A DNA stretch of 64,000 bases. Origin: an uncultured Saprospiraceae bacterium. GTDB lineage: Bacteria > Bacteroidota > Bacteroidia > Chitinophagales > Saprospiraceae. Both the position numbers and the translations under genes were made by a program. The stretch spans positions 47,092-111,091 of the forward strand of contig CALLFA010000050.1 of NCBI GenBank assembly GCA_937997635.1, written 5' to 3'. The notes under the pieces were generated by a model. That model saw only the letters and a program-made list of their open reading frames with translations. It was not told the DNA's origin and ran no database searches. Shown piece by piece: positions 20,728 to 31,298 of this stretch (position 1 is the stretch's first letter; each line of letters starts with the position of its first letter).

Positions 20728-21432
20728 ATGGCTAATCGTAGAAATAGTAATACATCCATTGCACCGGCTATAATCTTTTTTCTGTTGGCCATCTTTGCTA
20801 AACAGGGATTGTTCTTCATATTTGCCCTCTTCTTTTTTGCACGATATATTATGACCAATCAGTCAAATAGCCAAAGAAGAAATAATCAAAGAGGTAGACA
20901 GCAACAGCGAAACCCGAATCGACGCCAAGAATACCAGCAACGTCAAAGACGACCGGAGCCAATCCCGCAACGGCAATACAGAGCAAAATCAAATCCATTT
21001 AAAAAGACTGGCATACAGAAATATAAAGATTTTGACATGGATGGGGCAATTGCAGATTTTGAACAAGGTCTAACCATAGACCCAAAAGATGTTGCTTTAC
21101 ATTTCAATATTGCAGCGGCATATTCTTTGACAGAGCAAAAAGACAAAGCTTTTCATCATTTGACGGAAGCTGTAAAGCTAGGCTTCAAAGATTTTGAGCG
21201 AATCAATACACATGATGATCTTGCCTTTTTACGCATCCAGCCAGAATTTGAAGAATTTAAAGAAAATGGTTATCAGATAACTCAACAAAAGCGGACCACA
21301 CCAGTTAAAGAGGAAGAGATTACAGATGATGTCCTTCTATCTCAATTAAACAAATTAGCGGAGATGAGAAAAAAGGGTCTGTTATCCAATGATGAATTTC
21401 AAATGGAAAAAGAGAAGCTACTAAGACAATGA
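20728..21432 (+). CDS. TPR protein with C-terminal SHOCT-like motif
   Basis: TPR segment DFEQGLTIDPKDVALHFNIAAAYSL; C-terminal LLSQLNKLAEMRKKGLLSNDEFQMEKEKLL. Confidence 0.7.
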   Translation: MANRRNSNTSIAPAIIFFLLAIFAKQGLFFIFALFFFARYIMTNQSNSQRRNNQRGRQQQRNPNRRQEYQQRQRRPEPIPQRQYRAKSNPFKKTGIQKYKDFDMDGAIADFEQGLTIDPKDVALHFNIAAAYSLTEQKDKAFHHLTEAVKLGFKDFERINTHDDLAFLRIQPEFEEFKENGYQITQQKRTTPVKEEEITDDVLLSQLNKLAEMRKKGLLSNDEFQMEKEKLLRQ

Positions 21433-22088
21433 TTGCATCAAAAATCATTTCACAGATCATATCACCTTTGAGAACTTCTGATACAGGAGAAGAAGCATTG
21501 ACAATTATGAATGTGTATCAAGTCAAACATTTGCCAATAGTCAACAATGAGTCTTTTCTAGGCATCATTTCAGAAGACGATATTTTGGATAACGATATGA
21601 ATGAGCCGATTGGATCATACAGACTGTCGTTGATCAATCCATTTGTGTATGAGTCGGACCATGTCTTTGATGTCATGAAAAAAATTGCTCAAAGTAATCT
21701 GACGACTATCCCTGTCATAGATGAAAATGAGAACTATACTGGATTGATCACCTTAGAAGATGTGGTTAAGTTTTATGCCAACAGTTTTTCGTTTAATGAA
21801 AGCGGTGGTATCATCGTGATCAAAGTCCACCGGAACAATTATTCCATGGCAGAAATCGCTCGAATTGTTGAATCCAGCAATGCATTAGTCATCAATAGTT
21901 TTATTACCAATAGCTTTGACTCCAATGAGCTCCTCGTGTCACTCAAGTTAAATACAAATGACTTGGTAGCCGTGAAAGGATCATTTCAGCGGTTCGATTA
22001 TACGATCCATTCTTCTTACACCGAGACAGAAGAATTCGACAATCTGAAGGAACGTTACGACTCGTTAATGAAATATCTTAGTATTTAA
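21429..22088 (+). CDS. CBS-domain protein
   Basis: Two CBS repeats (VKHLPIVNNESFLGIISEDDIL; TTIPVIDENENYTGLITLEDVVKF). Confidence 0.88.
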   Translation: MIASKIISQIISPLRTSDTGEEALTIMNVYQVKHLPIVNNESFLGIISEDDILDNDMNEPIGSYRLSLINPFVYESDHVFDVMKKIAQSNLTTIPVIDENENYTGLITLEDVVKFYANSFSFNESGGIIVIKVHRNNYSMAEIARIVESSNALVINSFITNSFDSNELLVSLKLNTNDLVAVKGSFQRFDYTIHSSYTETEEFDNLKERYDSLMKYLSI

Positions 22089-22146
22089 GTTAGTCAAACA
22101 TTAGTTGAATTGTTGTGGCTCAAATCTTTATTTGCTCTTCTCAGGA

Positions 22147-22184
22147 CTGAGGCAAAGGTCTCTGTGGCGTCTCTGCACCTCTTG
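22147..22184 (+). repeat. Dispersed 38-nt intergenic repeat, copy B
   Basis: CTGAGGCAAAGGTCTCTGTGGCGTCTCTGCACCTCTTG; see copy A. Confidence 0.5.
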
Positions 22185-22272
22185 CCGTATTTATTAGCAA
22201 TTCCACCAAATAGTCGGGAATACAATGTTTACCACATGAATACTTATTCTTTATTATTCGTATTTTTAAACA

Positions 22273-23934
22273 ATGAAAATCTTACTTATTTGTTTCATTT
22301 CACTTTCTCTTAATGGGTTCATACTTTGTCAATCCACACTCTCCTTTACTGATGTCAGCCACCTCATTGGCGGCAATCAAGGAATACTGACAGAATCCTG
22401 TGCATGGGGAGATTATGACAATGACAGTGATTTGGATTTATACTTAACCGCCAATGGCCCAAATAGATTATTGAGAAATAATGGTAATGGGACATTTACT
22501 GATGTCACAGCCGCAGCAGGCGTTGGAAACGCTGGATTTGGTGTGGGTGTCGGTTTTGCTGATTTGGACAATGATGGTTACCTAGACCTGTATGTGGTAA
22601 ATTTTGGCAGTGGACCAGATGTGCTTTATCACAATCAAGGCCCAGATCAAAATGGTGTGTTTCAATATAGAGACATTACCCTAGCTGCAGGGACTCTTGA
22701 AGAATCGAGCAGCAGAGGTATGGCATTCATTGATTTTGATAGAGATGGATATATAGATATTTATGTCAATGCCATAGGAGCAGATATTTTATATAAAAAC
22801 TTGGGTTGTATGGTATTCGAAAATGTAGCGAGTGATATGGGAATCGTCAATGCTAATGGCCAAGGAGTTGGTGTAGTCGCTACTGATATAAATAACGACG
22901 GATGGGTTGATCTGTATAATGGAAATCGAAGTGGTCAATTGAGCAATCTCTTTATCAATAATCTAGGTAATTCATTCACAGATGTTGCTGGTCAATTAGG
23001 GTTGACTGATACAGGCCTGGGTATGGGTGTACTTGCATTTGATTATGATAATGATGCCGATATAGATTTGTATTGGACCACATGGCCAGGTAACGGAGAG
23101 CCTACAAAAAATCAGTTGTATACAAACATGTTGATGGAACAAGGCACATTGGCATTTACGAAATCAAACGATATTTCAGGAACAGCAGATCCATTGGGTT
23201 GGGGCATAAGCTGCAATACTGGCGATTTAAATAATGATATGTATGAAGACTTTGTCATTACCAATGGATTTAGTGATGCATCAACAGCGAATGTCATTTT
23301 TATGAATGAACATAATGGCACCTTTGTTGATTCGACGAATATGATTGGTGGAGGCTTGTTTGATGGTAGAGGTGTCTCCTTAGCAGATTATGACGCTGAT
23401 GGAGATCTCGATTTACTCTTTACAGGGGATTTGGATGTTGGGAATCGGTTGTACCGAAATGATTCTGCACCTTCTAATTCCATCACATTTAGATTAACAG
23501 GTAAAGAAAGCAACAGAAGTGCAATTGGGTCGAGAATAACTGTTCAAGCTGGACCTACGACAATGATCAAGGAATTGAGTGGTGGTGCCGGCAGAGGATC
23601 TTTCAACAGTTTAGATCTAGAGTTTGGTTTAGCTAACCATACGCAAGCAGACAGAGTCATGATTAATTGGACTAATGGCTCCACAACTGAATTATTTAAT
23701 GTGCCAACAGGCATACATGACATAAGTGAATCAGATTGCGCAATTGCTACCAATAGGATAAATGACAAAGATATAAGTGGTGATCATTCCTCATTGGATC
23801 ATATTGTTTCTTCAGGCTGTACGCAAGTCAATACAGCGACTTCTTTTACTGCACCCGACCATATTTTATTAACCAAAGAATTTTCTGTACCCTTAGGGTC
23901 TGTCTTCGAAGCAAACATTGGAGCTTGTCAGTAA
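22273..23934 (+). CDS. FG-GAP/VCBS repeat CRTAC1-like protein with ASPIC/UnbV domain
   Basis: Repeated D-x-D-x-D FG-GAP calcium loops; RSAIGSRITVQAG...GGAGRGSFNSLDLEFGL. Confidence 0.85.
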   Translation: MKILLICFISLSLNGFILCQSTLSFTDVSHLIGGNQGILTESCAWGDYDNDSDLDLYLTANGPNRLLRNNGNGTFTDVTAAAGVGNAGFGVGVGFADLDNDGYLDLYVVNFGSGPDVLYHNQGPDQNGVFQYRDITLAAGTLEESSSRGMAFIDFDRDGYIDIYVNAIGADILYKNLGCMVFENVASDMGIVNANGQGVGVVATDINNDGWVDLYNGNRSGQLSNLFINNLGNSFTDVAGQLGLTDTGLGMGVLAFDYDNDADIDLYWTTWPGNGEPTKNQLYTNMLMEQGTLAFTKSNDISGTADPLGWGISCNTGDLNNDMYEDFVITNGFSDASTANVIFMNEHNGTFVDSTNMIGGGLFDGRGVSLADYDADGDLDLLFTGDLDVGNRLYRNDSAPSNSITFRLTGKESNRSAIGSRITVQAGPTTMIKELSGGAGRGSFNSLDLEFGLANHTQADRVMINWTNGSTTELFNVPTGIHDISESDCAIATNRINDKDISGDHSSLDHIVSSGCTQVNTATSFTAPDHILLTKEFSVPLGSVFEANIGACQ

Positions 23935-24080
23935 AATGAATCCTCAAATCTCTTTGCCAATAGACTAATTGGTAAGCTTTCGGGTTGTTTGTAATGTAGT
24001 CAGTATATAATTCCAACAACCTTCCAGTCATGAGTGTAGCACTATTTGAAATTAACTGACTCTCGAATGAATGTCTATCA

Positions 24081-24446
24081 ATGAACTATGATTTATTCTT
24101 ATCGGAACAATCCGAAACACAAGTAGCAATAATCGAATACCTAAATGACTTTCTGCTTTCCTATCCTGAGGTTCAACGAAAAATAAGATTTAAAATTCCT
24201 TTCTATTTTAGAAAATCATGGATCACTTATATCAACCCAGTAAAACCGAAAGCCATAGAATTAGCATTTCTTAGAGCAAATGAAATTCCTGAAATTCAAC
24301 CTTATCTGGATTTTAAAAAACGTAAACAAGTTGCAGGGTTAACAATTGCTTCTGTTGACGATATAGACGAAGAGATTATACATCTTTTATTTTCCTGTGC
24401 CTATGAGCATGATGATCTAGTGCCTTATCGATCTAAGAGGAAATAA
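24081..24446 (+). CDS. DUF1801-family protein
   Basis: RFKIPFYFRKSWITYINP...KKRKQVAGLTIASVDDID. Confidence 0.75.
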   Translation: MNYDLFLSEQSETQVAIIEYLNDFLLSYPEVQRKIRFKIPFYFRKSWITYINPVKPKAIELAFLRANEIPEIQPYLDFKKRKQVAGLTIASVDDIDEEIIHLLFSCAYEHDDLVPYRSKRK

Positions 24447-24453
24447 TAAATAG

Positions 24454-24966
24454 TTAGTAGTCTAAAAAATCATCCACTTGCTTTTCACGCTCAATTTGAT
24501 CATCCTTTAAAATGGTAAATGGCCAATCCAGATCATATAATTCATTTTTGAAAATATCAAACAATTCGCTGCGGTTATCTTTGTTTTCTCTTAACGGATC
24601 GTAGGACCATGGGACATTTGATGTGGTAAGAAAAACATGGTCTATTTTGATAGAATTTAGGGTGTCTGATATCCACGGATCACAATGCCCAAATGTATAC
24701 TCAGACCAAATTTTGATGTTCAACAAATAGGTGTCAAGTACTAGTTTGTTTTCCTCTTGGGTGTTGTCTAAAACTATCTCGTGATGTTTCTTTGCGATGT
24801 GTAATAGATCCTCTTTTGTATACACATGTCCGTTCAATTCTAAATATTCACGAGCATACTCTTTTACCAATGTGTACTTCCACTTATCGGCGATATAAGA
24901 CGCAATCGTGGTTTTACCTGTCGACTCTGGACCTGTGATTAACAACTTAAATGGTTTGTGCATCAT
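24454..24966 (-). CDS. NadR-like/AAA_28 ATPase
   Basis: ITGPESTGKTTIASYIA; VKEYAREYLELNG. Confidence 0.85.
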   Translation of the reverse strand: MMHKPFKLLITGPESTGKTTIASYIADKWKYTLVKEYAREYLELNGHVYTKEDLLHIAKKHHEIVLDNTQEENKLVLDTYLLNIKIWSEYTFGHCDPWISDTLNSIKIDHVFLTTSNVPWSYDPLRENKDNRSELFDIFKNELYDLDWPFTILKDDQIEREKQVDDFLDY

Positions 24967-25033
24967 AAGATTTTTTCAAACTTATGTAGTTTATAATTCA
25001 CAAATAGATAGGAGAAAATAAATGAGTCATGAT

Positions 25034-26443
25034 TTAAGCTATTGTTTTTTCTGCTTCTTGTAACAGCAATACAAGCTGATCCAATTCATTTTCATTTGTT
25101 GCATAATTCGTGATGCAGGCCCGGAGGCTGAGTTTTTCGTTTATAGGATACGTAGAAATCCAAGCCTTTTTGCTTTGAACGACATGTGTGCATATTTTTT
25201 TAATGTCATCATCAGTATAGTTTTCTTTAGAAAAACAAACAATTGGCAGTGGTGTATGATTCAATATTTTCCAATCGTGGTTTTTCAGCTTTTCCTTTAA
25301 AGCTTTTCCCATATCCATATGGTGATTCAATGTTTTTTCGAAACCGGCCCAACCATAAAACAATAAGCTCATATAAAATCGCAGGCCTAAACTTCTTCTT
25401 GACCATTGTATGGAGTGCACATATGGGTCTACTGCATTATTTTGGCTGCCTTCAGTTGGCATGTATTCTGCGGTAATCCTAAATGTAGATTCTAGAATTG
25501 ATGGATGGCTAGTGATAAAACATCCGGTACCCATTGGGGCTGCCAACCATTTGTGTATGTCCACCGTTATGCTGTCTGCATGTTCAATACCAGATAAGAC
25601 AGATTTATGTTTCGGTGATAAACAAAGAGCTCCAGCAAATGCGGCATCAACATGAAACCACAAGGAATGTTTTTTTGCCAACGCTTGAATTTCAGTTATA
25701 TGATCAATACTGCCTGGACCAGTTGTACCAGCTGTGGCGACAATCATAAACGGTAACAATCCTGCTGTGAGATCATCCTGAATACATCGGCTAAGGTGAT
25801 CGACATCCATTTCCAAATTATCATTTGTTGGTACTTGCCTCACCGATTCCAATCCTATCCCACACATTCTTGCCGCCTTTGCAATCGAGTGATGAGTTTG
25901 TCCCGAACAATATAATACAGGTCTTGCTGACAAACTTTGCACCCCTTTTGTCAAATAAGAAGGGAAATGTTTGTTAAGAGCACAAAGGACAGCCGTTTGA
26001 TTTGCTTCTGCGCCACCAGAACAAAATGTACCATCAACATGCTCTAGGCCAAAACGCTTGCCCAATTCTTGTATGCTGTATTCTTCAACGGCATAACAGA
26101 ATGGGTTGTGGCTCCACGCGGCCATTTGTGGATTCGTAGTTGCAGTAAATAAATCAGATATGATTCCTGAAAAGGCAGGCCTGGGGTTAAATAATCCAAA
26201 GTATGATGGATGTGCGATTTGTACAGCAAAAGATTCCAATCCTTTAAATACATATTTGATTTTCTCTTTATACGAATTCTTGGATGGAGATATCCCATTT
26301 TCCACATAACGGCGCACAAAATTCAGATCAAGATCAGGAGTCACGTGTCTATTCTTCGTATTGGTGTAATAATCGTGCACCAGCTCAATTGCTTCATTTA
26401 AAATGTCATGTCGTTCGTCCTCTACAAGATCAAATAAGGCCAT
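25034..26443 (-). CDS. PLP-dependent group II decarboxylase
   Basis: ATAGTTGPGSID, WFHVDAAFAGAL, ADSITVDIHKWLAAPMGTGCF PLP-Lys. Confidence 0.92.
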   Translation of the reverse strand: MALFDLVEDERHDILNEAIELVHDYYTNTKNRHVTPDLDLNFVRRYVENGISPSKNSYKEKIKYVFKGLESFAVQIAHPSYFGLFNPRPAFSGIISDLFTATTNPQMAAWSHNPFCYAVEEYSIQELGKRFGLEHVDGTFCSGGAEANQTAVLCALNKHFPSYLTKGVQSLSARPVLYCSGQTHHSIAKAARMCGIGLESVRQVPTNDNLEMDVDHLSRCIQDDLTAGLLPFMIVATAGTTGPGSIDHITEIQALAKKHSLWFHVDAAFAGALCLSPKHKSVLSGIEHADSITVDIHKWLAAPMGTGCFITSHPSILESTFRITAEYMPTEGSQNNAVDPYVHSIQWSRRSLGLRFYMSLLFYGWAGFEKTLNHHMDMGKALKEKLKNHDWKILNHTPLPIVCFSKENYTDDDIKKICTHVVQSKKAWISTYPINEKLSLRACITNYATNENELDQLVLLLQEAEKTIA

Positions 26444-27936
26444 TATCTTAGTTTGTTGTTTTCCTCGCGATTTATCATCATTCGCTTAACTCGTCTTTCT
26501 GTGAATGCCTGAGATTTTAAGTTTGATACAGCATACCAATCAACGAATGCTTGATCTTTTTCCAACCGTAAAATCACATACCCATGGTTTCGTCCATCAA
26601 CATATTTAAGATGTGGATTACTTACTTTCAAAATGCGCTCTGCGACGATAACATCTTCTGAAGGAGACCTTTCATTTAAATTAGAAGAACTGATGCTGGG
26701 TGTTCCAATTTCAACAGCAACTGATTCGTCTGTATATGGATAGGAATCAGCATGATATGGCACTTCAACGCCCCAAGACATATGCGTATCTCCAGAGACT
26801 ATGACAACATCTTGAATATCATTTGTCGCTATATAGTTAATGATTTCATTTCGCTCTTCAGCATAACCATCCCAAGCATCCATGTTGTGTGTTTGTTGAT
26901 AAATACGGGACAAATCCATAGGTGAGAAGATCACTTGATTACCAAGTATTTTCCATTTAGCCTTGGATGCTGATAGTTGATTTTTCATCCATTGAAGTTG
27001 TTCTTTTCCCAACATTGATTGGTTAGCTGTAGACTCCCCATTTTCTACTGGTTCTGTTCGCCCTTCTAGCCTACCATCAAGCATAACCAAACTTGCAAAG
27101 TCGCCAAATGAAAAACTTCTGTATAACGGATCTTCCAGATTCATGTCTATAGGCATCCATTCAGCATATGCTTGTTTGGCTGCTGCAGCTCGAACATCAT
27201 AAGCACCTTCATCATCTTGATGATTTTGAGCCCCACTTTTATAGGCGTTATTTGAGATTTCGTGGTCGTCCCAAATATTGATAAACGGATGATTTTGATG
27301 TACCCGTTGCAAGGACTTATCTTTTCTATATTGTGCATATCGAAGTCTGTAATCTTCTAACGTTATAATCTCTTTGGCAGGAATGTGCTTTCGTTGCAAT
27401 GTTGTATCTCCATACGTGCCAGGACCATATTCATAAATATAGTCGCCTAAATGAAGAATCACATCAACATCTTTTTTAGCAAGTGATTCATAAGCATTAA
27501 AGTAGCCAGCTTCAAAATTTGAGCAACTGACAACGCCAATATTGAGTTGATCTGTAGCACCTATAGTTTTCGTTTTTCCAATTGGAGAACGATGTTTTTT
27601 ATATTCAAATTGATAATAATAGTTCGTATTGGATTTGAGTCCAAATGCTTTAACTTTAAAATATGGCGCGCCTTCTGTTATTCTAACCATCTTACCACTC
27701 GAAACAACATTTTTCATGTTTTCGGTGCTACTTATTGTCCACTCGACTTCTGGATTTGAGCCTAAATCGGCCTCAATAGCAGTCCATAAAATGACACTAG
27801 ATTCACTTGGGTCACCAGAGGCAACACCATATGGAAAATACGCTGAATCGCCAGAAACGTTTGGATTCAAGGTTTTGCTGCATGAAAAAGCAAAAATTGT
27901 TGAAAAAAAATAAAATAAATAGATTTTCTTGTACAT
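26443..27936 (-). CDS. PhoD-like alkaline phosphatase
   Basis: FPYGVASGDPSESSVILWT, HLGDYIYEYG, WDDHEISNN, VIVSGDTHMSW. Confidence 0.92.
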   Translation of the reverse strand: MYKKIYLFYFFSTIFAFSCSKTLNPNVSGDSAYFPYGVASGDPSESSVILWTAIEADLGSNPEVEWTISSTENMKNVVSSGKMVRITEGAPYFKVKAFGLKSNTNYYYQFEYKKHRSPIGKTKTIGATDQLNIGVVSCSNFEAGYFNAYESLAKKDVDVILHLGDYIYEYGPGTYGDTTLQRKHIPAKEIITLEDYRLRYAQYRKDKSLQRVHQNHPFINIWDDHEISNNAYKSGAQNHQDDEGAYDVRAAAAKQAYAEWMPIDMNLEDPLYRSFSFGDFASLVMLDGRLEGRTEPVENGESTANQSMLGKEQLQWMKNQLSASKAKWKILGNQVIFSPMDLSRIYQQTHNMDAWDGYAEERNEIINYIATNDIQDVVIVSGDTHMSWGVEVPYHADSYPYTDESVAVEIGTPSISSSNLNERSPSEDVIVAERILKVSNPHLKYVDGRNHGYVILRLEKDQAFVDWYAVSNLKSQAFTERRVKRMMINREENNKLR

Positions 27937-28176
27937 AGTTATTTTGTATTAATAAGCACCTGAATATCAAGCAAATATCCACTATTTTCTGTGAAAAATA
28001 TACATAATTCTATCGTCTTCTAGACTTAACTTTTGATAAAGTTTTATAAAAAAACCTCTTGACTATTGGAAAGATGGAAAATCTTGCATAAAATTGTCCT
28101 ATCGTTATAAAGAATCAACGAGACAAACAAAATTTTCTAGACATCGACTAAAGACGTAAAGTTGTTCTTTTAAATT

Positions 28177-28216
28177 GGGGGATTATGTACCTGCCAGGGT
28201 ACAGATCCCCTTTTTT
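28177..28216 (+). terminator. Terminator-like hairpin in the leader immediately upstream of pepT
   Basis: GGGGATTATGTACCTGCCAGGGTACAGATCCCCTTTTTT; two-part stem (GGGGAT/ATCCCC, TGTACC/GGGTACA) plus T6. Confidence 0.65.
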
Positions 28217-28232
28217 GTTTTATATTTCTAAA

Positions 28233-29483
28233 ATGAAACTCGATCATACGCTCAAAGAACGATTCCTTCGTTATGTTCAGATTGATACCGAAGCTGACCC
28301 TTTTTCGACAACAAGCCCATCATCAGAAAAACAAAAAGATTTATCTAAGCTCTTAGTAGCTGAACTAGAAGCAATTGGTGTAACTGATATATACAGCGAT
28401 TCTCATGGCTATGTGTACGCCAAAATAAAAGGGAATACGAGTCATGAGATTCCTGCTATTTGCTTTTGTGCACATATTGACACGGCACCAGATGTCACAG
28501 GTAAAGATGTTAAGCCAATTGTGCATGAAAATTACCAAGGTACCGATATCGTACTTCCTGATGATCCCAGTCAAGTTGTAAGTCCTAAAAAATATGCTGA
28601 ATTAAGCAATAAAATTGGCCATGATATAATCACAGCAAGCGGCAAAACCTTATTGGGTTCTGATGATAAATCTGGTGTTGCCGTGATTATGGATGTCGCT
28701 TATCAACTTATTAACTCTTGTTCTGACAAAGAAAGAGGCCCTGTAACGCTTTTATTTACGACTGACGAAGAGATAGGCAGAGGAGTGGAGCACGTTGATC
28801 TAAAAAGAATTAACGCCGCTTACGGCTTCACATTAGACGGTGGCGATATTGGGGAATATTCTGATGAAAATTTTTCTGCTGATGGATTAAAAATCATTAT
28901 TGATGGTCTGAGTGCACATCCGGGATACGCCAAAGGAAAAATGGAACATTCTATGAAAATAGCAGCTAAGATTCTAGCGGCTCTTCCTGAAGACACACTA
29001 TGTCCAGAGGCTACTGATGCAAAACAAGGATTTGTACACCCGTCGGATATCGAAGGTGGCTTAGAACAAACAACGATTGAATTTATCATCCGTGATTTTG
29101 AAACAGCCAAACTCGATGATCATGTTGCATTAATCGAAAACACAGTCCAAGAGGTTTTAAAACAATATCCGAGATCTTCATATACACTTGAACGGCAAAC
29201 TCAATATCGCAATATGAATGATGTGGTAAGTCAACATTCCTACATTAAAGATATTGTCATAGATGCCATGAACATTGCTCAAATAGAACCTAACATCGTA
29301 CCTATTAGAGGTGGCACTGATGGAGCGGGAATGAGTATGCTTGGACTTCCTTGTCCCAATTTGTTTACGGGAGAACATGGCGTACATTCTCGCACAGAAT
29401 GGACAAGTGTCCAAGACATGGAAAAGGCTGTGGAGACAGTACTGAACATCATCTTTCTTCATGCTGAAAAACATCTAGCATGA
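28233..29483 (+). CDS. pepT: Peptidase T
   Basis: FCAHIDTAPD, LLGSDDKSGVAVIMD, TTDEEIGRGVEH, IRGGTDGAGMSMLGLPCPNLFTGEHGVHSRTEW; start moved from 28185 to ATG 28233 because the longer N-terminus would translate the hairpin. Confidence 0.92.
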   Translation: MKLDHTLKERFLRYVQIDTEADPFSTTSPSSEKQKDLSKLLVAELEAIGVTDIYSDSHGYVYAKIKGNTSHEIPAICFCAHIDTAPDVTGKDVKPIVHENYQGTDIVLPDDPSQVVSPKKYAELSNKIGHDIITASGKTLLGSDDKSGVAVIMDVAYQLINSCSDKERGPVTLLFTTDEEIGRGVEHVDLKRINAAYGFTLDGGDIGEYSDENFSADGLKIIIDGLSAHPGYAKGKMEHSMKIAAKILAALPEDTLCPEATDAKQGFVHPSDIEGGLEQTTIEFIIRDFETAKLDDHVALIENTVQEVLKQYPRSSYTLERQTQYRNMNDVVSQHSYIKDIVIDAMNIAQIEPNIVPIRGGTDGAGMSMLGLPCPNLFTGEHGVHSRTEWTSVQDMEKAVETVLNIIFLHAEKHLA

Positions 29484-29542
29484 TTTGTGTTGCTGACATT
29501 TCAATTAAATTTCAATTTCATCAATTTTATAAGCTTTAAGAA

Positions 29543-30082
29543 TTGAGTATTTCTGATGATATACAAGCCTTTCTTGACGATGGGCACAGCAAAGAATTAC
29601 GTGATCAGCTTGTGGCATATGTCGGCAGTTCAAAGTCGAAAATGAAACAATTGATGACTTATTTTTTTCATGACGAATGGCGTTATAATCAACGGGCTTC
29701 TTGGGCTGTTGCACGTATCGCATCAATCAATCCTACCTTAGTAGATCCCTACCTTGCTCAAATGGTAAACGAATTAGATTCACCAAAGCACGATGCCGTA
29801 AAACGAAATACTTTACGCATTTTTGAAGACATTGATATCCCTAAACACATTGAAGGAGAATTGTTAGATAAGTGCATGGACTATCTTGTAGACACAAAAC
29901 AAGCCATTGCCATCCGATGTTTTTCTATAACAGTCATTGATAAAATTGTCCAAGGTTTTCCAGAGTTAGCTCCAGAGATTATTGAAATACTCAATGATCA
30001 ATTGGACTATCCGCAGAGTGCAGGTTTTAAGGTGCGAGCCAAACGAACATTACAATCATTACATAAGCTAGCTTCACAATAA
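29543..30082 (+). CDS. HEAT-repeat-like protein
   Basis: Helical-repeat-like ORF, TTG start; RASWAVARIASINPTLVDPYLAQMVN. Confidence 0.6.
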   Translation: MSISDDIQAFLDDGHSKELRDQLVAYVGSSKSKMKQLMTYFFHDEWRYNQRASWAVARIASINPTLVDPYLAQMVNELDSPKHDAVKRNTLRIFEDIDIPKHIEGELLDKCMDYLVDTKQAIAIRCFSITVIDKIVQGFPELAPEIIEILNDQLDYPQSAGFKVRAKRTLQSLHKLASQ

Positions 30083-30083
30083 C

Positions 30084-31226
30084 ATGATGTATGATTTTGC
30101 AATCATAGGATTAGGAGCGGCAGGTGCCCAATTGGCCCTTGCAATGTGTGAGGACCCATATTTTAACAATAAGCAGATTCTAATTCTTGAAAAAGAAGAG
30201 ACGGTTACAAACGATAAGCGTTGGTCGTATTGGCAAAAGGGAGATAGTAAATTCGATCCTTTAGTTACACAACAATGGCACCAAGGAGCGTTTATTGGCC
30301 CTACTGGCAGTCATCAAGAATTAAAGCTTGCGCCTTACAGTTATAAATCGATAAACAGCAAAGACTTTTTCGAGTATGCCTATGAGAAATTAAATAAACA
30401 GCCATCTGTGACAATTATTTACGATAGCGTGGAACAAGTGATAAAGGATACTCACACGCATTTGCTTAAAGGAATACATAATGAATATAAAAGTCGCGTT
30501 TGTTTTGACAGTCGAATAGATAATCCAATTCCAACACAAATGGAAAAGTCTGTAATGCTTTGGCAGCATTTTAAAGGGTGGCACATCAAGTGCACAAAAG
30601 AAGTTTTCCATCCTGACCGATTTATCATGATGGATTTTAGTTATCGACATACTGATACAAGTTTCATCTATGTGCTACCATATTCCAAAAATGAAGCTTT
30701 GATTGAGTGCACTGCTTTCACATCTGAAGTGTATAAAGATGACAAACAGTATGAGTCCTTGATAAAAAAGTACCTCGCAGATCTTGCTGTTTCTGACTAC
30801 GAAATTGTAGCCGTTGAAAAAGGTAAGATACCGATGAGCGATTACCCTTTCCATAAACACACTGCAGGTAATTATGTCAAAATAGGCACTGCAGGTTCTT
30901 GGGTGCGCCCTTCTACTGGCTATTCCTTTTATTATATCTCAAAATATGTCCATCGACTAATCGAGGCAATTAAAACAGATTCCTTGTCGCAATTACATTT
31001 GCTGAGTAAAAAAACACGTTGGCTGGATTCTATATTCTTGGAAGTGTTAGACAAAGAGAACGCAAAAGGTCCTCTGATTTTTGAAGACATGTATACCAAA
31101 AACGCCATTCAACAAATCTTTGCTTTTCTTGATGGCGAGACTTCAATTTGGGAAGATATGAATATCATCATGTCTTTCAAGAAGATGCCATTCTTGAAGG
31201 GTTTGATGAGGTATGTGCTTAGGTAA
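30084..31226 (+). CDS. Lycopene cyclase-family FAD protein
   Basis: DFAIIGLGAAGAQLALAM, RWSYWQKGD, TSFIYVLPYSKNEALIECTAF, GTAGSWVRPSTGYSF. Confidence 0.85.
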   Translation: MMYDFAIIGLGAAGAQLALAMCEDPYFNNKQILILEKEETVTNDKRWSYWQKGDSKFDPLVTQQWHQGAFIGPTGSHQELKLAPYSYKSINSKDFFEYAYEKLNKQPSVTIIYDSVEQVIKDTHTHLLKGIHNEYKSRVCFDSRIDNPIPTQMEKSVMLWQHFKGWHIKCTKEVFHPDRFIMMDFSYRHTDTSFIYVLPYSKNEALIECTAFTSEVYKDDKQYESLIKKYLADLAVSDYEIVAVEKGKIPMSDYPFHKHTAGNYVKIGTAGSWVRPSTGYSFYYISKYVHRLIEAIKTDSLSQLHLLSKKTRWLDSIFLEVLDKENAKGPLIFEDMYTKNAIQQIFAFLDGETSIWEDMNIIMSFKKMPFLKGLMRYVLR

Positions 31227-31237
31227 TGTTTTGATAT

Positions 31238-31272
31238 AAAAAAGGGCTTCCAAAAATTGAAAGCCCTTTTTA
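31238..31272. terminator. Bidirectional terminator between convergent genes
   Basis: AAAAAGGGCTTCCAAAAATTGAAAGCCCTTTTT. Confidence 0.85.
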
Positions 31273-31298
31273 ACGCAGAGTTAAGGTATATGAGAAGC

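Noticed and set aside
28820-29474. Antisense ORFs of 96-98 aa inside pepT
   Set aside because: Fully covered by a strong conserved CDS on the opposite strand; typical shadow ORFs.
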